Shown here piece after piece: positions 23,600 through 34,543 of a stretch of DNA of 64,000 nucleotides. How positions within the stretch are numbered: the stretch's first letter is position 1; each line of letters opens with the position of its first letter. Under the pieces are notes generated by a model. The model ran no database searches. It saw only the letters and a program-made list of their open reading frames with translations, and had not been told where the DNA came from. This stretch comes from Lycorma delicatula (lineage: Eukaryota > Arthropoda > Insecta > Hemiptera > Fulgoridae), in contig NC_134465.1 in assembly GCF_047948215.1 (NCBI RefSeq), positions 20,108,022-20,172,021 of the forward strand, written 5' to 3'. The position numbers and the translations under genes are program-made.

Positions 23600-24420
23600 C
23601 ATTTATGGGTGTCCAATCTTAAAGGTACCTGTTCGGTTTTGAAGGAGAAACCAACAGGTAGGCCACGATGCGTTCGAATTTCCAAAAATGCTGAAGCATT
23701 TTTTTTGGATATTCGAACAAGCAGACATAATCTTCACGTTGCTCAACTCTTATGTTTAATTCTAGACAATTCAAATGTTCCAGTGAACTCGATTTTACTG
23801 TCAAGTGACGAAGCCCGGTTTCATTTATCGAGTTTTGTTAGCCGACAAAACTTTCGATACCGGGCAGAAAGTAATCTCTTACAACTTCGTGAGCGTCCTC
23901 TGCACTCTAAGCATGTTACAGTTTGGTGCAACGTTGCTGAATTTGGAATAATAGGGCCATACCTTTGAGGAAAAAAGTCAATCGGTTTCAGCTACTTCCA
24001 AACGTAATGTGAAAATGACACTCGACTTCTTGCTACATAGACTTAATGAACTCGAAAATCAAGTCGAAAGTTTATAGTTTCAACACGAGGGAGTCACTTT
24101 TCACACAGCAAGAAAATTAATAAATTTCCTCAGAGAAATATTTCCCGGACATCTTATTTCACAACGAGAAGATATGCTATAGCCTACATGGTCACTCGAT
24201 CTTATAGCATGTCAATTTCTTCTCTGAGGACATCTAAATGCTGAAATCTTCGAACAGAAGCCAAGAATCCTAGATGATTTAAAAGCTGCATTCCATTAAT
24301 AAATCGATGCAATACCGTTGGAAATTGCAAGAAAAATGATGCAGAATTCCAGGGAGAAGTTAAATATCTGTATAGATAATGAAGGTTGGCAAATGAACGA
24401 CATAATCTTTAAAAATTAAT
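23600..24420 (+). pseudogene. Mariner-type transposase inserted in repeat E
   Basis: LKGTCSVLKEKPTGRPRCVR (linker after the DNA-binding domain), the first catalytic region LLSSDEARFHLSSFVSRQNF (about 23800), VTVWCNVAEFGIIGPY, then, after frameshifts, FQHEGVTFHTARKLINFLRE (second Asp position now Glu). The third region WSLDLIACQFLL is degraded. The C-terminus is ICIDNEGWQMNDIIFKN and a stop (about 24420). Order and spacing match a complete catalytic domain; at least five breaks. Confidence 0.82.
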
Positions 24421-24489
24421 AAAAGGTATGTGAAAATAAATTTCATTGTAATGTCCATTTTATTCAAATTTCAAATTGGAGGGGGGGGG

Positions 24490-24900
24490 GGAGTTATTTT
24501 TAAGGGAACCTGTTTATACCCTTCTCCCAAAAAACGTTTTTTATTTTTATTTTTAGCTATATCTTGCTTTAGAATGTTGCATCAATATTTTTCATATGAA
24601 TAGATCTTCAAACCGCTATTAAAAATTTTTATCCATAAATATAAATATCTTTCCCGTATGTACTTTTTAATTTTCCAAAAAATAAAAAAAAATTTTTTTA
24701 ATTTAAATCAATCTCAGAAATTATCCGTTGAATTTATAATGTAAAAATATTACTTTTTTTGGTAGTCCTTACTCTTTAGTATTTCTTGAAATAAAAATTT
24801 CACCCCCTTCCTATAAAATTACAACTTGGCTTATTTAGAATTACGGTTGCACTTTAAAAGTCGTTATTTTAAATTTATTATTCACCTCTTAGGGATTATT
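24490..24900 (+). repeat. Repeat family E, right part
   Basis: Begins after a G(12) run. TACCCTTCTCCCAAAAAACG and TTTTTAGCTATATCTTGCTT are collinear with 56060-56125. A further partial copy appears at 25290-25390 (ATCCCTCTCCCCAAAAATG). Confidence 0.55.
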
Positions 24901-24950
24901 TTCTTAAAATAAATTTTACACTTGTAAATTAAAAATAAAATAAATTAAAT

Positions 24951-25045
24951 CCGGCCTACTTGGTGCGAGTGCTAGCGTCACAGTCTTTCACCCGGAGGTC
25001 CTGGGTTCGAATACCGGTCAGGCACGGGATTTTTCATTCGTTACA
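24951..25045 (+). repeat. SINE1 fragment
   Basis: CCGGCCTACTTGGTGCGAG, a B box (GGGTTCGAATACCGG) and GGCACGGGATTTTTCATTCG. The 3' half is missing. Confidence 0.8.
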
Positions 25046-25289
25046 AATTTTTATTTGGATTGAATGACGGCAGCAGTCTATGCTCGCACATCTCATTAAA
25101 AAAAAGCTTTTAAATGAAATAACTTTATATTAAAATTGCACGATTGTTTTTTCATTAATATAATGAAATACCCCAAAATATGTACTCAGGTTTATTCCCA
25201 AAATAACTTTTTTTAATAAAAAATATTTTATTATTAATCAACTAAATTTTAAATTAAAGACAGTCGGTCAAATATTTTTCATACAAAGT

Positions 25290-25400
25290 TGAAGTTTTTT
25301 TTTTTTAAGTAAAAATACTGAAAATTTTTAGGTAATATTTATCCCTCTCCCCAAAAATGTTTTTATTTTTTTTAATTATATCTTTCTTTATAAAAGGAGT
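25290..25400 (+). repeat. Repeat family E, small fragment
   Basis: GTAATATTTATCCCTCTCCC, then CAAAAATGTTTTTATTTTTT and ATATCTTTCTTTATA, as in the right part of family E. Confidence 0.45.
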
Positions 25401-25664
25401 TAATGAGAGTATTAATCTCGAGTATAAACTCAATAACATCATTTTCTTTAATACTTCAATAATTTTATATCCTGTTTTCAACTACATTCCTAATAGAAAT
25501 GATATCACCGACTAATAAACGTAAAATAAATTGTCATTATGTCAGATTAAAAGTATTTTTTTCGGTAGACAACCGAATTTGAGTAACCACAAAAATAATT
25601 TCAGTTAAAGATTATTGAGTATGGACAATCTTAAAAGGTTTAGCCCTTAGTCTTTTTAAGTCGT

Positions 25665-25800
25665 TTTTGTCTATTATCGAAATGACTTTAAATTTGATTG
25701 GCTGAAGATAAAATTACAGAATTGTTTTGTCAAATTATATTAACTGTACAAATTTTGTATACCAAAAAAAAATACTAACGTAACCCTATTCTTTTTCTCA
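25665..25800 (+). repeat. Repeat family F, inverted pair, left arm
   Basis: GTCTATTATCGAAATGA, AAATTTGATTGGCTGAAGAT and AAAATTACAGAATTGTTTTG recur inverted at 27060-27205. The rest of the stretch 25046-26575 shows nothing else. Confidence 0.68.
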
Positions 25801-26575
25801 TTTCCCTTATATTTATTTTTTTATCGTTGTATAAATTAGTTCTTAATGAAATAATGTAAAAGCAGGACAGCTGTATTATGGATTATTATAATAATTCGAT
25901 CTTGGTCCCCTGTTTCCTCAGGAAACCTTTATTTACCTGAAATTATATTTTAAATTACTAATAATGTGATGAGAGAAATAAGAAAACCTCAAATTATTCT
26001 TAATATATTTGTTTAGAATTAAATTTTGTTTTAAAAATATACTGCATGTAATTTTCTAATCGTAATAAATTTACATTTTTTCTCTAATTTAAAAATGTAC
26101 TTTATTTTAAAAAAAAGAACAAAAAAATATAATTTATTAAAAATACTCATTAATCATTGTAGAGATTGCAAAATAGCTAATTTATTGATTATTTACGTAC
26201 TCATGAAGACGATATATCGGTGGTATTTTCTAATTATGTAATTTAGAAATTGTTTATTATTTATCCGATTATTTACGAATATTAGCTGTATAACATTAAA
26301 CATTTTTTTTTTGTGCTTTAACTGAAAATAAAACGCATAGGTTACTGGATGTAATTAATTTATTTTTCATTTATATTTGTAATAGTTAATTATTTATATA
26401 TTTGAAAAAAAAAATCATGATTTACAACCAAATAAATTTATAAATTTCCTAAGAAAACAATCCATCTTGCTTTGAATTTGATAATTTCTTCTTTTTTTTG
26501 TTATGAAAAAGCGGGCATCAACAGCTATGGCCGGTGGAAATAGGTACCCTATAAAAACAAATCCAGTTCAGATTT

Positions 26576-26652
26576 GTTATGCCTGACCGGGATTCGAACC
26601 CGGGATCTTCGCACGAAATGCCGAGACGCTACCTACTCAGCCACGTAGGCTG
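26576..26652 (-). repeat. SINE1 head, minus
   Basis: Reverse-complement head: CAGCCTACGTGGCTGAGTAG, then CGAAGATCCCGGGTTCGAAT. Only the tRNA-like part is present, and it is close to a canonical tRNA B box. Confidence 0.75.
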
Positions 26653-26751
26653 ATAATTAAAAATATATGATAATTAATAATTAACCAAAAATAAAAAAAG
26701 TATTTTTTACCTTATTTTATTATGAACTAAATTATATATATGTATATTAAA

Positions 26752-26866
26752 ATGCCATGCCTGTCCCGGGTTCAAACCCCAATCAGGCATGGCATTTTCA
26801 CACACGCTAAAAATCGTTCATCTCATCCTCTGAAGCAATACTTACCGGTGGTCCCGGAAGTAGTAA
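26752..26866 (+). repeat. SINE1, 5' truncated
   Basis: Starts inside the head (CCCGGGTTCAAACCCCAATC), then GGCATGGCATTTTCACACAC and GAAGCAATACTTACCGGTGG to GGTCCCGGAAGT. Confidence 0.8.
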
Positions 26867-26904
26867 TTTATGTACGATTATATTTCCAGTAGAATATGTT
26901 TTTT

Positions 26905-27030
26905 CCGGCGCGAGTGGTAGCGTCTCGACCTTTCATCCGGAGGTCCAGGGTTCGAATCCCGGTCAGGCATGGCATTTTAACACACGCTACAAATCATTCA
27001 TAAGGGTGGTTTTGGAGGTTAAAAAAAATA
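26905..27030 (+). repeat. SINE1 with internal deletion
   Basis: CCGGCGCGAGTGGTAGCG, B box GGGTTCGAATCCCGG, CATGGCATTTTAACACACGC, then a jump to AAGGGTGGTTTTGGAGG and an A tail. The CTCATCCTCTGAAGC segment is missing. Confidence 0.82.
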
Positions 27031-27059
27031 TATATATATGTCATAAAAACTGAGGAAAA

Positions 27060-27205
27060 ATAGGATGTTAGAATTTTTTGGTATATTAAATTTTTTCAGC
27101 CAAAAAAACTTTGACAAAACAATTCTGTAATTTTATTTTCAGCAAATCAAATTTAAAATCAAATCGTAAATTATTTCGATAATAGAAAAAATATATTGTT
27201 ATTCC
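27060..27205 (-). repeat. Repeat family F, inverted pair, right arm
   Basis: Reverse complement of 25665-25800 at roughly three-quarters identity over 135 bp. About 1.3 kb with three SINE1 pieces lies between the arms. Confidence 0.68.
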
Positions 27206-27469
27206 ACTTACGTTAATAATAATTTTTTCCTGGACGCAAAATGAGGTGTCGTCATCAGCGCCCGAATTTATATAGTAAATAAATATTAGAAAATAAATTA
27301 AAAACTAAAACCCAGTAATTTAAAAACACAGAACATGATATACGCTAAAAGCGAAATAAAACCGCAATGAAATATAACATTAATAATCTAAATTAAAACA
27401 GTAAAATTACCATCTGCCTTACGCTAAATGGTATTCATATCTGTATCATACTATAGTAAAAATCAAACA

Positions 27470-27790
27470 TTTGAATATAAACGAACGGCCTTGAGAAATA
27501 GTAAAAATCCCGATAACATCGTCTTTATGACATCGTCCTAAGATATTTCGGGAGTTAACTCCTGGTCTAAATGTCCGACGCAATACCGCCTAACAGACAC
27601 AATCCACAAGGATGTGGTGTACAGTTATTTGGCAGTCGAGGCGAACAGAAACTGTTTGAGTTATGAGATCTATGAGGGAGCCTAGTGTGTCCTATTAGCA
27701 AACGGCAACCACTCACGATTATTCCTGCATGAGGATCTCCACGGTGATACAGTGTTTTAAAAGGACGAAGTTTATTGTTGATCACGAATA
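27470..27790 (-). pseudogene. Jockey-type LINE C-terminal remnant
   Basis: Minus strand: INNKLRPFKTLYHRGDPHAG, CRLLIGHTRLPHRSH, then in a shifted frame LPNNC-like Cys/His residues and ILGRCHKDDVIGIFTISQG. This order (RLxIGHTxLTH, a Cys/His knuckle, a short C-terminal helix) is typical of the RNase H and tail region of jockey-clade ORF2. It is frameshifted and has no 5' part. Confidence 0.75.
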
Positions 27791-28084
27791 TCCCTCATTA
27801 GGAAACAGACAAGATTGTAAAAAACCTTTCAAAGTGAAAGGAAGCTGAAAACAAGCCTTTTTTGCGCACTTTAGTAATATTAAAATTATTTAAGTTGTAA
27901 TTTGTTTTCAAATAAAAATTAACAAAATTTAATAAATTATGATAGGTTATCGAAGATAAAATGTAAAAATATAGAAACTAGAGATTAATTTAAAAGATTT
28001 CAATTTTAGTCAATTTCAATTTTTCATCAATAAAATGATGAAACTGCTATGATAAAATTTTTACTAACGTTTTTAATTACCTGT

Positions 28085-28245
28085 AGTGTAATAGTTTTCA
28101 AAGTAGTTCCGTTCTGCTTGCACACGCTTACTCCGACGTTTCTACAATTGCTGGTAACATTTCTAAAATTCTTCTTTAGGAATGTTATCTGAAACCCTTG
28201 TCACAGCATTTTTGACATCTTCCATTGTTAGAAAACGGTGACCTT
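28085..28245 (-). pseudogene. Mariner-type transposase C-terminal fragment
   Basis: Minus strand: KGHRFLTMEDVKNAVTRVSD, NIPKEEF*KCYQQL, then VQAERNYFEN. This is the conserved C-terminal tail of mariner-group transposases (HRF-TxEDVKNAV...EEF..C). No catalytic residues remain. 27791-28084 before it is AT-rich with nothing recognised. Confidence 0.72.
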
Positions 28246-28692
28246 TGATTACCAATTTGACTCTTAGGAATAAAAAAATAATCCAGTGCGGTCTTCTTCC
28301 TCAACGTTCGTTCTGGCAAACAAAATATTTTACGCAAACGAAAAATTCTTGTCATAACTTCATTTCAAAAGGCCTTCGGAATCTTACCGTAAGTTGTTTT
28401 TGCATTCCCACAGAGTTTGTAAAATATTTCGTGATTCCATTACCGTGACGAGAAATCACGTGTTCTCTTATTACACCACTATTCAAGACTGAGAGATTGT
28501 ACGGATCTGCCGCTTGGAATATTAATGGCGGAAAGATCAAGGTCAAAGATGGAAGGTCTGTGAAGGCTGCGCAGGGTTGCCGCATCTTGCTAAAAACAAA
28601 TCAATCTGATTACTTTATTGTTGTCCCCCGTAAAAATGAGAAAAACTGATTAACGCTTTTATATTATTACTATCGATTATTATTTCTTTTTT

Positions 28693-29378
28693 CCTGTTTA
28701 GCCTCCGGGAATCATCGTCAGGTATTATTCAGAAAATGAAGGAAGATAATATGTATGATTGTAAGTGAAGTGTAGAGTCACAGGTCGACAATTTCTGAGA
28801 TGTGTGGTTAATATTTTGCTGTATTTGTGATATGCTGGATCTGTATATGCTGGACAATATTCTCTCCTTTTCTATAGATTATTTTAACATTCATACGTTG
28901 CGCTTTTGTTTAAAGCCACACCCCTTTTTACTTCATTGTACGAAATAAAGGAAGTATTGTAATCGCGAAAAATTTCGGTTTTCAGATTTCAACGGAAATA
29001 TCCATTTTGACCATCTCTCAATCCGTACTGACTAGTTTTGGCGTGACATCTGTACGTATGTATCTCGCATAACTGAAAAACGATTAGTTGTAAAATGTTA
29101 AAATTTTGGATTTAGGACTGTTGTAACATCTAGTTGTGTATTTCCACATTTGAATGAAGTAGAATTGACGAAGGGTGTACAAAAACACCCAAAATAAAAA
29201 ATATCTGGATTTTTTTTTTTAACTGCAGTAATATGCCAAAGAAAAACGATATCCACGATCTATATTCAAAATTCGTATACAAGTAACTGCATTTACTAGG
29301 ATTTGAACGTTGGAACTCTCGACTTCGAAATCGGCTGATTTGCGAAGTTGCATTCACCACAAGACCAACCCGGTGGGT
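28693..29378 (-). repeat. SINE2 split by a family B repeat
   Basis: The SINE2 tail (28693-28812: TTTAGCCTCCGGGAATCATC, AAGTGAAGTGTAGAGTC, GAGATGTGTGGTTAAT) and head (29238-29378: ATATCCACGATCTATATTC, GAAATCGGCTGATTTGCGAA, CCCGGTGGGTTTA) are collinear halves. A family B copy fills the gap. Confidence 0.72.
28815..29237 (+). repeat. Repeat family B, copy 4
   Basis: TATTTGTGATATGCTGGA, TGTTTAAAGCCACACCCC, TTACTTCATTGTACGAAA, TTTCAACGGAAATATCCA and AACTGCAGTAATATGCC. Its left end matches the inverted right end of copy 5 at 31655, which fixes one boundary of the family. Confidence 0.75.
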
Positions 29379-30252
29379 TTATTATTATTATAAATCATAA
29401 CTTAATTGAGCATATACTATAATAACTTTGCGTATACGCCCTACCTGCTTTAATTTTGTTTTGTGTAATTTTGTTACTAAAGGCAACGAAATTAGGCAAA
29501 ATTTATTTCATTTTATATCTATCAATCTAGAAAAGAATGTAGTTATAACATATTTTTGAATATTTAAAAAATGAATAAAAAACATACGTAATTATTTTAG
29601 TATACTTACTCACATTTTAAATGTTGTTAGCCAATTAAAAGCAAATAATAATTCTTAATTTCGCTCCGAATTCAGAGTAGAAATTAAAAAAAAAAACAAA
29701 ATATTTTTTTTTTTTTTATGACTGATTCGCAATATTAAAGTTTGTTGAAAAATCGTATCACGTAGAAGCCCGAAAAAATGAATCTAATAAAATGTAATAT
29801 TTAAAAAATATCTACGTAAAATTTTATTAATATTTATAAATTATTTTTACTCGTAAAGTGAATAAATTATTTTGTAAGACCCTAAGAAATAGTAATTCTA
29901 ATCGTATTTTGTGTTACGTAAATAAGCAGATGATTTTTTTTACCGTTAATTAAAATTATGTACGGTGAAAATATACATTAGCATTTTACATAACAATATT
30001 TTTGGAATTAAATATGCAAATCAATAATCTGTTTTAAAAATAATAAAATGTACGTATATAATAATTTTATGTAATTTTGATTCAAGATATTGCGTTCGTG
30101 TATGGTTGATAATACACCATAACAATATTATTTATTACGCTGTAAATAAATATTTTTTTAAATAAATAAATAAATACATAAATTAATTTAACATTATTAT
30201 TATTATTATAAATATTGAACTATATAAGGAGATATTAAGTATTATAGTTTAT
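29379..30252. other. Upstream region of gene 1, shared with gene 2
   Basis: AT-rich non-coding sequence whose 3' half is collinear with 56700-57135 upstream of gene 2. Shared words include AAATAAATACATAAAT, ACATTATTATTATAAATATT and AGCATTTT. It is presumed to hold the promoter-proximal regulatory sequence of the paralogue pair. Confidence 0.55.
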
Positions 30253-30258
30253 TATAAG
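30253..30258 (+). promoter_or_regulatory. Putative TATA element of gene 1
   Basis: TATAAG lies exactly 60 bases before the start codon, in the conserved block TTATTATAAGTTA. The same block lies at the same distance before gene 2. A second candidate, TATATAAGG at 30221, is not conserved in gene 2. A cap site about 30 bases downstream would give a leader of about 30 bases. Confidence 0.5.
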
Positions 30259-30312
30259 TTACCGAGGAAATATTGTATCTTTGCCATTTTGTTTAAAATT
30301 AAATCAAGCAAA

Positions 30313-30345
30313 ATGATTTTCAATTCTGTTCAAGATATACTTTTT
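30313..30345 (+). CDS. Gene 1 exon 1: signal-peptide start
   Basis: A 33-base exon coding MIFNSVQDILF, followed at once by the donor GTAAGT and ending in phase 0. It is identified by comparison with 57196-57231 (MAFNSIPNIIFF, also followed by GTAAGT), inside a block of upstream similarity. Spliced to exon 2 it supplies the positively neutral start and the first part of the hydrophobic core of a secretion signal. The exon is far too short to be seen as an open frame by itself. Confidence 0.72.
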
Positions 30346-30889
30346 GTAAGTTAAAACAGTCATTATATTTTTCCATATTGTTTATTTATTGTTATTTTTT
30401 AACGCTAACTAATGTAACTTTCTACTTTTTTGTCTTTATCAATAGTATAATTATATATAAAATTATTATGTATACCCCTTTTCCAAGAAGAAAAAACACA
30501 TAAAGTAGACTACGGTCTAATTACATAAAAAATCAGATTGCAGAATTATTTACATATATAAAATAATCTGATGTGGATACCACATACTTTCTTGTATCCC
30601 TATTAAATTAGGTATACATATTTTTTGTTGCGCTTAATTTAAACTTTAATTTGTAAGTGAGATACGATCCTCCAATTCTTTAATAAAGTGGAGAGTTATA
30701 CAATTGTATTGTGGTAGACACCACATTGCATCACATTTTTTTGTGGTGTCCGTATCTGAATTTTATATAAGTTTATATTTTAATTTTGTTTCACGTCGCT
30801 CAAGTAGTTATCGAACTATACGGGAGAATGCGTCGGATCCGTAACCGTGCACAAATCGGTTCCAATCAGACTTCATACACAAATTTTTT

Positions 30890-31655
30890 TTAAACTTTTT
30901 TTTTAATTTAAATATATTGATTATTTAATAATTATTAATGGCTGTAAATTTTTTTAAATTAAAATTAAAAGTACATGAAATTTTATTTCACTAATAACTT
31001 CTGATTTTTTTCATTTTTTTTTTTTCATACAGAGGCTAATCCTCATAAATCAATATATTTAAATGAAAAAAAAACAAAAAAAAAACGTTAAATAAAAAAG
31101 AGATGAAGTCTGATTCAAACCGATGTATCTTCCCCTTATAGATCCAAATATTTCATTAATTAAAATGTTATTTGCCTATAACTCTGGAACCGATAAAGAT
31201 CAGTACCACTTATGATATATTGTTGAAAAGCTCTCATTGAGGGCTTATTACTGCAGTTAAAAAAAAATCAAAATCCAAATATTTTGGATTCTGGATTTTT
31301 TGTACACTTTTGGTCGAGTCGATTGTAATCAAAAGGGGAGGTACACAACTTTTACGGCTTATCGTTTTTGAGTTTTACGAGATACATACGTACGTACGTA
31401 TAGTGTCATGCCGAAACTAGTCAAAATGGATTGAAAGATGATCAAAATGGATATTTTCGTTGAAATCTGAAAACCAAACTTTTTTGCGATTACAATACTT
31501 ACTTTACTTCCTACAAGGAAGTAAAAAGGGGATGGCTTTAAACAAAAGCATAATGTATGAATGTTAAAATAATGTATAGGAAAGGAGAGAATATTGGCCA
31601 GCATATACTGAGATATCACAAATATAGCAAAATATTAAAATAGCTTACACTATAA
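30890..31655 (-). repeat. Repeat family B, copy 5 (longest)
   Basis: Reverse complement, in intron 1 of gene 1. It is the longest copy, from an A/T-rich left part to GATATCACAAATATAGC at its right end. It includes TACTTCCTACAAGGAAGTAA, a near-palindrome, and TACGTACGTACGTA. The open frame at 31359-31619 is not supported by any motif. Confidence 0.75.
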
Positions 31656-32150
31656 ATACAACAATTTTGTAATACCTGAATAATAATAAACATTAATAAT
31701 TTTGGAGGTTAGAATGGAGTTCCATGGTGAATAGGCGTGTTTCTTTTAACTCCGTGCTAGTGTTCGTTTTTACGTTCTTTCGGTGTACTGTGCATGTTTT
31801 TATTTGTTATTATTTTTTGCTGGATTGATTTGAGTTCATTTTTCTGCTTTTGTTCCCGTTTTTATTGTTTTATTAATTTAATTAACCTTTATTTAAATCT
31901 GAGTTGTTTACCATAGCAACGTAGGTTAACAGTGACATTTCTGTTTTTGATCTTTATATTTTGTTGTGTTGGGTGTTATTTATTATTTACTTATATTTAT
32001 AATAGATTATATTATACGTTTATATAGATTTTCTGGCGTTTTACGCCACCTTTAGTTGGTAAAACTATATATTTGCATAGTTTGTTTACAACAACTGTTT
32101 GTTATTTGTTTATTGTTGGCGTTGGAGGATTATCCTGTTCGTTTCTTCCT

Positions 32151-34097
32151 ATGTCCGATTTTGAGGATCCGAAAAGTGAAGAGGACTGCCGTCCGGTTTC
32201 GAGGTGAGCGGGAAGGCCGTTGCGGGGTTGTAGACCACGCAAATGTTCGTCTGGTGACTCTGAGTCTGGTCTCTCAGTGAGAGGCACTGGTTTACCTTCT
32301 AGGAAGGGTCACCGCTCGAGCCTGTTGAAGGTGGTATGGGAGGATACCAGTCGGAAGACGCGTTGTAAGCGGAAGGAAGATATGGTTACTCAGTTGGAAA
32401 CCCTCCGGATTGCTGTAGCAGAGTACGCTGGTTCAGACTCTTCTTCGGAGGATGACAGTCCCGATCTTACGAACCGTTGTGTAGTTGAAATGGAAGAGTG
32501 TTTTGTGGTGGGAGGCGCCTCCCACCACAAAAGCCTTAAGCGACAGAAATCGCTGTTTCCGCCGGCAACGTCCTCGCCTGCCATCAAGCGGAGGTCGTGT
32601 CCAGATGATGGTAGTTCTATGACTTTGACTGCTGAGTCCGGTGGTGATTCTGGTTCTGATCTCCAGAACTGTGGGGCCCAGGAGGTGTGCCCGGATCTGC
32701 TAACTACGGGATTTGCAACTGTCCTGGAAGATCTATGTTCCCGAGCTGAGCTGTTGGATTCTCTCATCAAACCGTGTTCTGAAGTTAAGCAGGATGTTAA
32801 ATCGACGTCTGTGGCCCTGGTGCCTTGGTGCAGCGGGCTAGGCTGATTATTTCAACCGGTTGGCTGAATGAACTACCTCGAAAGACCGAAGCGACCGCAC
32901 AGGCAGAAGGGTCTGAGAATTACAGGTTATGTAGCGGTTGTAGAGCGAGAATAAGGCCAGGCCAGGGTCTGATAAGGCCACCCAGGCACTCAAAAGAATA
33001 GGATCTGACAATATCATCAGGAAACTGGAGGAGGGCGTTGATGACGACGAGGTTCCTCTACTTGTTGCCCTACACTGGGGTGTTGAAGATTGGAGGACAA
33101 GTCGGAAATTAAGAGTGGACTATTATTGGTTGACAATCGAGGGGCCAAGGATGTATTCGGTGGTGAGGAAATAGATGTGGGAGGTACTATCTATACGATA
33201 GTAGTGAACTCAGAGGATGTAGATGGGATGATAGCCGACTGCTTCAGGAGCATCAGGAAACTAAGAGATATGGGAGTGGAGGCTCCTTTTGTGTCGCCGA
33301 CTGGTAGAACTGGAAGCGTCTTGAAACGATTGCTGGAGTGCGATGGTAGACAGGCTGGTAAGGAGCGGATGTTATACATCGATGAGTCTACTGGAGAGCG
33401 GAAGGCTACTTGACAGGGTATGCCGTCACGTACAATGTCGATCACAGCTGAGGGGCGGAGCTTCGCTGAACTGTTCAAATGTGTAAAGGAAGGAGTGGAC
33501 AATAGCGTGGCTGAAGTGCTGTCAGTAAGGAAAGGGAACGCCGATGAAGTACAAATACGTGTCAAGGCGAAACAAGCGGGTCTGTTAGAGCAGTCCATCA
33601 GGCAACATGTTAATGGGGTTGCGGCCAGAGAGGTCGGTCGACGAGCTCGCCCTGCATACTATTATATAAAAGATTTGGAGCATGACGCGACAGCTTCTGA
33701 GGTGGTCAAGTCGGTGGCGGCATATGCTGGCTGCATGGAGGCGGATTTGAGAGTTACATCCTTGCGGCCGGCTTACGGAGGATTGCAGAATGCCACGATA
33801 ATGGTGCCTGGATTTGTGGCGCGTAGGTTATCTGATGTTCAGAGGATACAGATAGGCTGGATTAATTGCAGAGTGTGCCGGAGGGAGGAAACATTGAGGT
33901 GTTTCAGGTGTGGAGAGAATGGCCATATGGCTGGGAAGTGCGGAGGGCCAGACCGGTCTAGACTATGTTTTAGATGTAATGGAGAGGGCCATAAGAGTAG
34001 TGGATGTCGGCAGCGGCCAGTTAATACAGAGGTCAAAGGGAAACCACGTGTCGGAGAGGAAGGTGAGGGCTGCAGTGGTGGGAAATCCGCATGTTAA
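32151..34097 (+). pseudogene. LINE ORF1 (gag-like), frameshifted
   Basis: It probably starts at the ATG at 32151 (MSDFEDPKSEEDCRPVSR) but meets a stop after 18 codons. Coding resumes in 32220-32846, 33090-33413 and 33420-34097 with shifts between. The last segment ends in zinc knuckles: CRREETLRCFRCGENGHMAG with KC, then LCFRCNGEGHKSSGC. CxxCxxxGHxxxxC knuckles near the C-terminus are diagnostic of ORF1 in R1/jockey LINEs. The ORF1 stop TAA at 34095-34097 overlaps the ORF2 start ATG at 34091 region, a coupled arrangement common in this clade. Confidence 0.8.
32501..32532. repeat. 32-bp perfect palindrome inside ORF1
   Basis: TTTTGTGGTGGGAGGC followed with no spacer by its exact reverse complement. 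It lies in ORF1 and encodes CFVVGGASHHKS. Confidence 0.95.
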
Positions 34098-34543
34098 TGC
34101 GAGTTTTTCAATTTAATGCGAACAGGAGTAGCAGGGCTATGGATGCCTGCTGGGAAATAGCTGTCCGCCGGGGTTGTGAGATTATATTACTGAGTGAGCC
34201 GGATCGAAGAACAATCGTCGATGACAGATGGGTGATGTCGGCTGATTCCGGTGCGGCTCTACTGGTCTCCTGTGGTACAGCAGCAGTACATAATAAGGGC
34301 GCAGGACCCGGCTATGTATGGGTGGAACTGGCAAGGGTTGGTGATGTTTAGTGTATATTTGTCGCCGAACTCTGACTTTTTAGTTTATGCGAGAATGGTT
34401 GATGATTTGTTGGAGGAAAGTGCCAGATGGAGGTCGAAAATCGTCGTGGTGGGGGAAGATTTTAATGTTAAGGTTCGGAGTTGGGGATCAGCCTGTACGC
34501 TGTACATACCATATGGCTTAAATCCGGCCCCTGCATGGTAGAA
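34091..34543 (+). pseudogene. LINE ORF2 start: AP endonuclease, truncated
   Basis: MLMRVFQFNANRSSRAMDAC opens the endonuclease domain (the QFNxNRS motif). IILLSEPDRR follows; the catalytic Glu sits in SEP. After a frameshift near 34345 comes VYLSPNSDF and KIVVVGEDFNVKVRSWGS, the GDFNAK-type motif with an extra residue. Coding ends at the deletion junction. The rest of ORF2 is absent. Confidence 0.8.

Noticed and set aside
26576..27030. Possible cluster of tRNA genes
   Set aside because: B boxes are good, but the heads do not fold into cloverleafs and are followed by the SINE1 body and A-tails.
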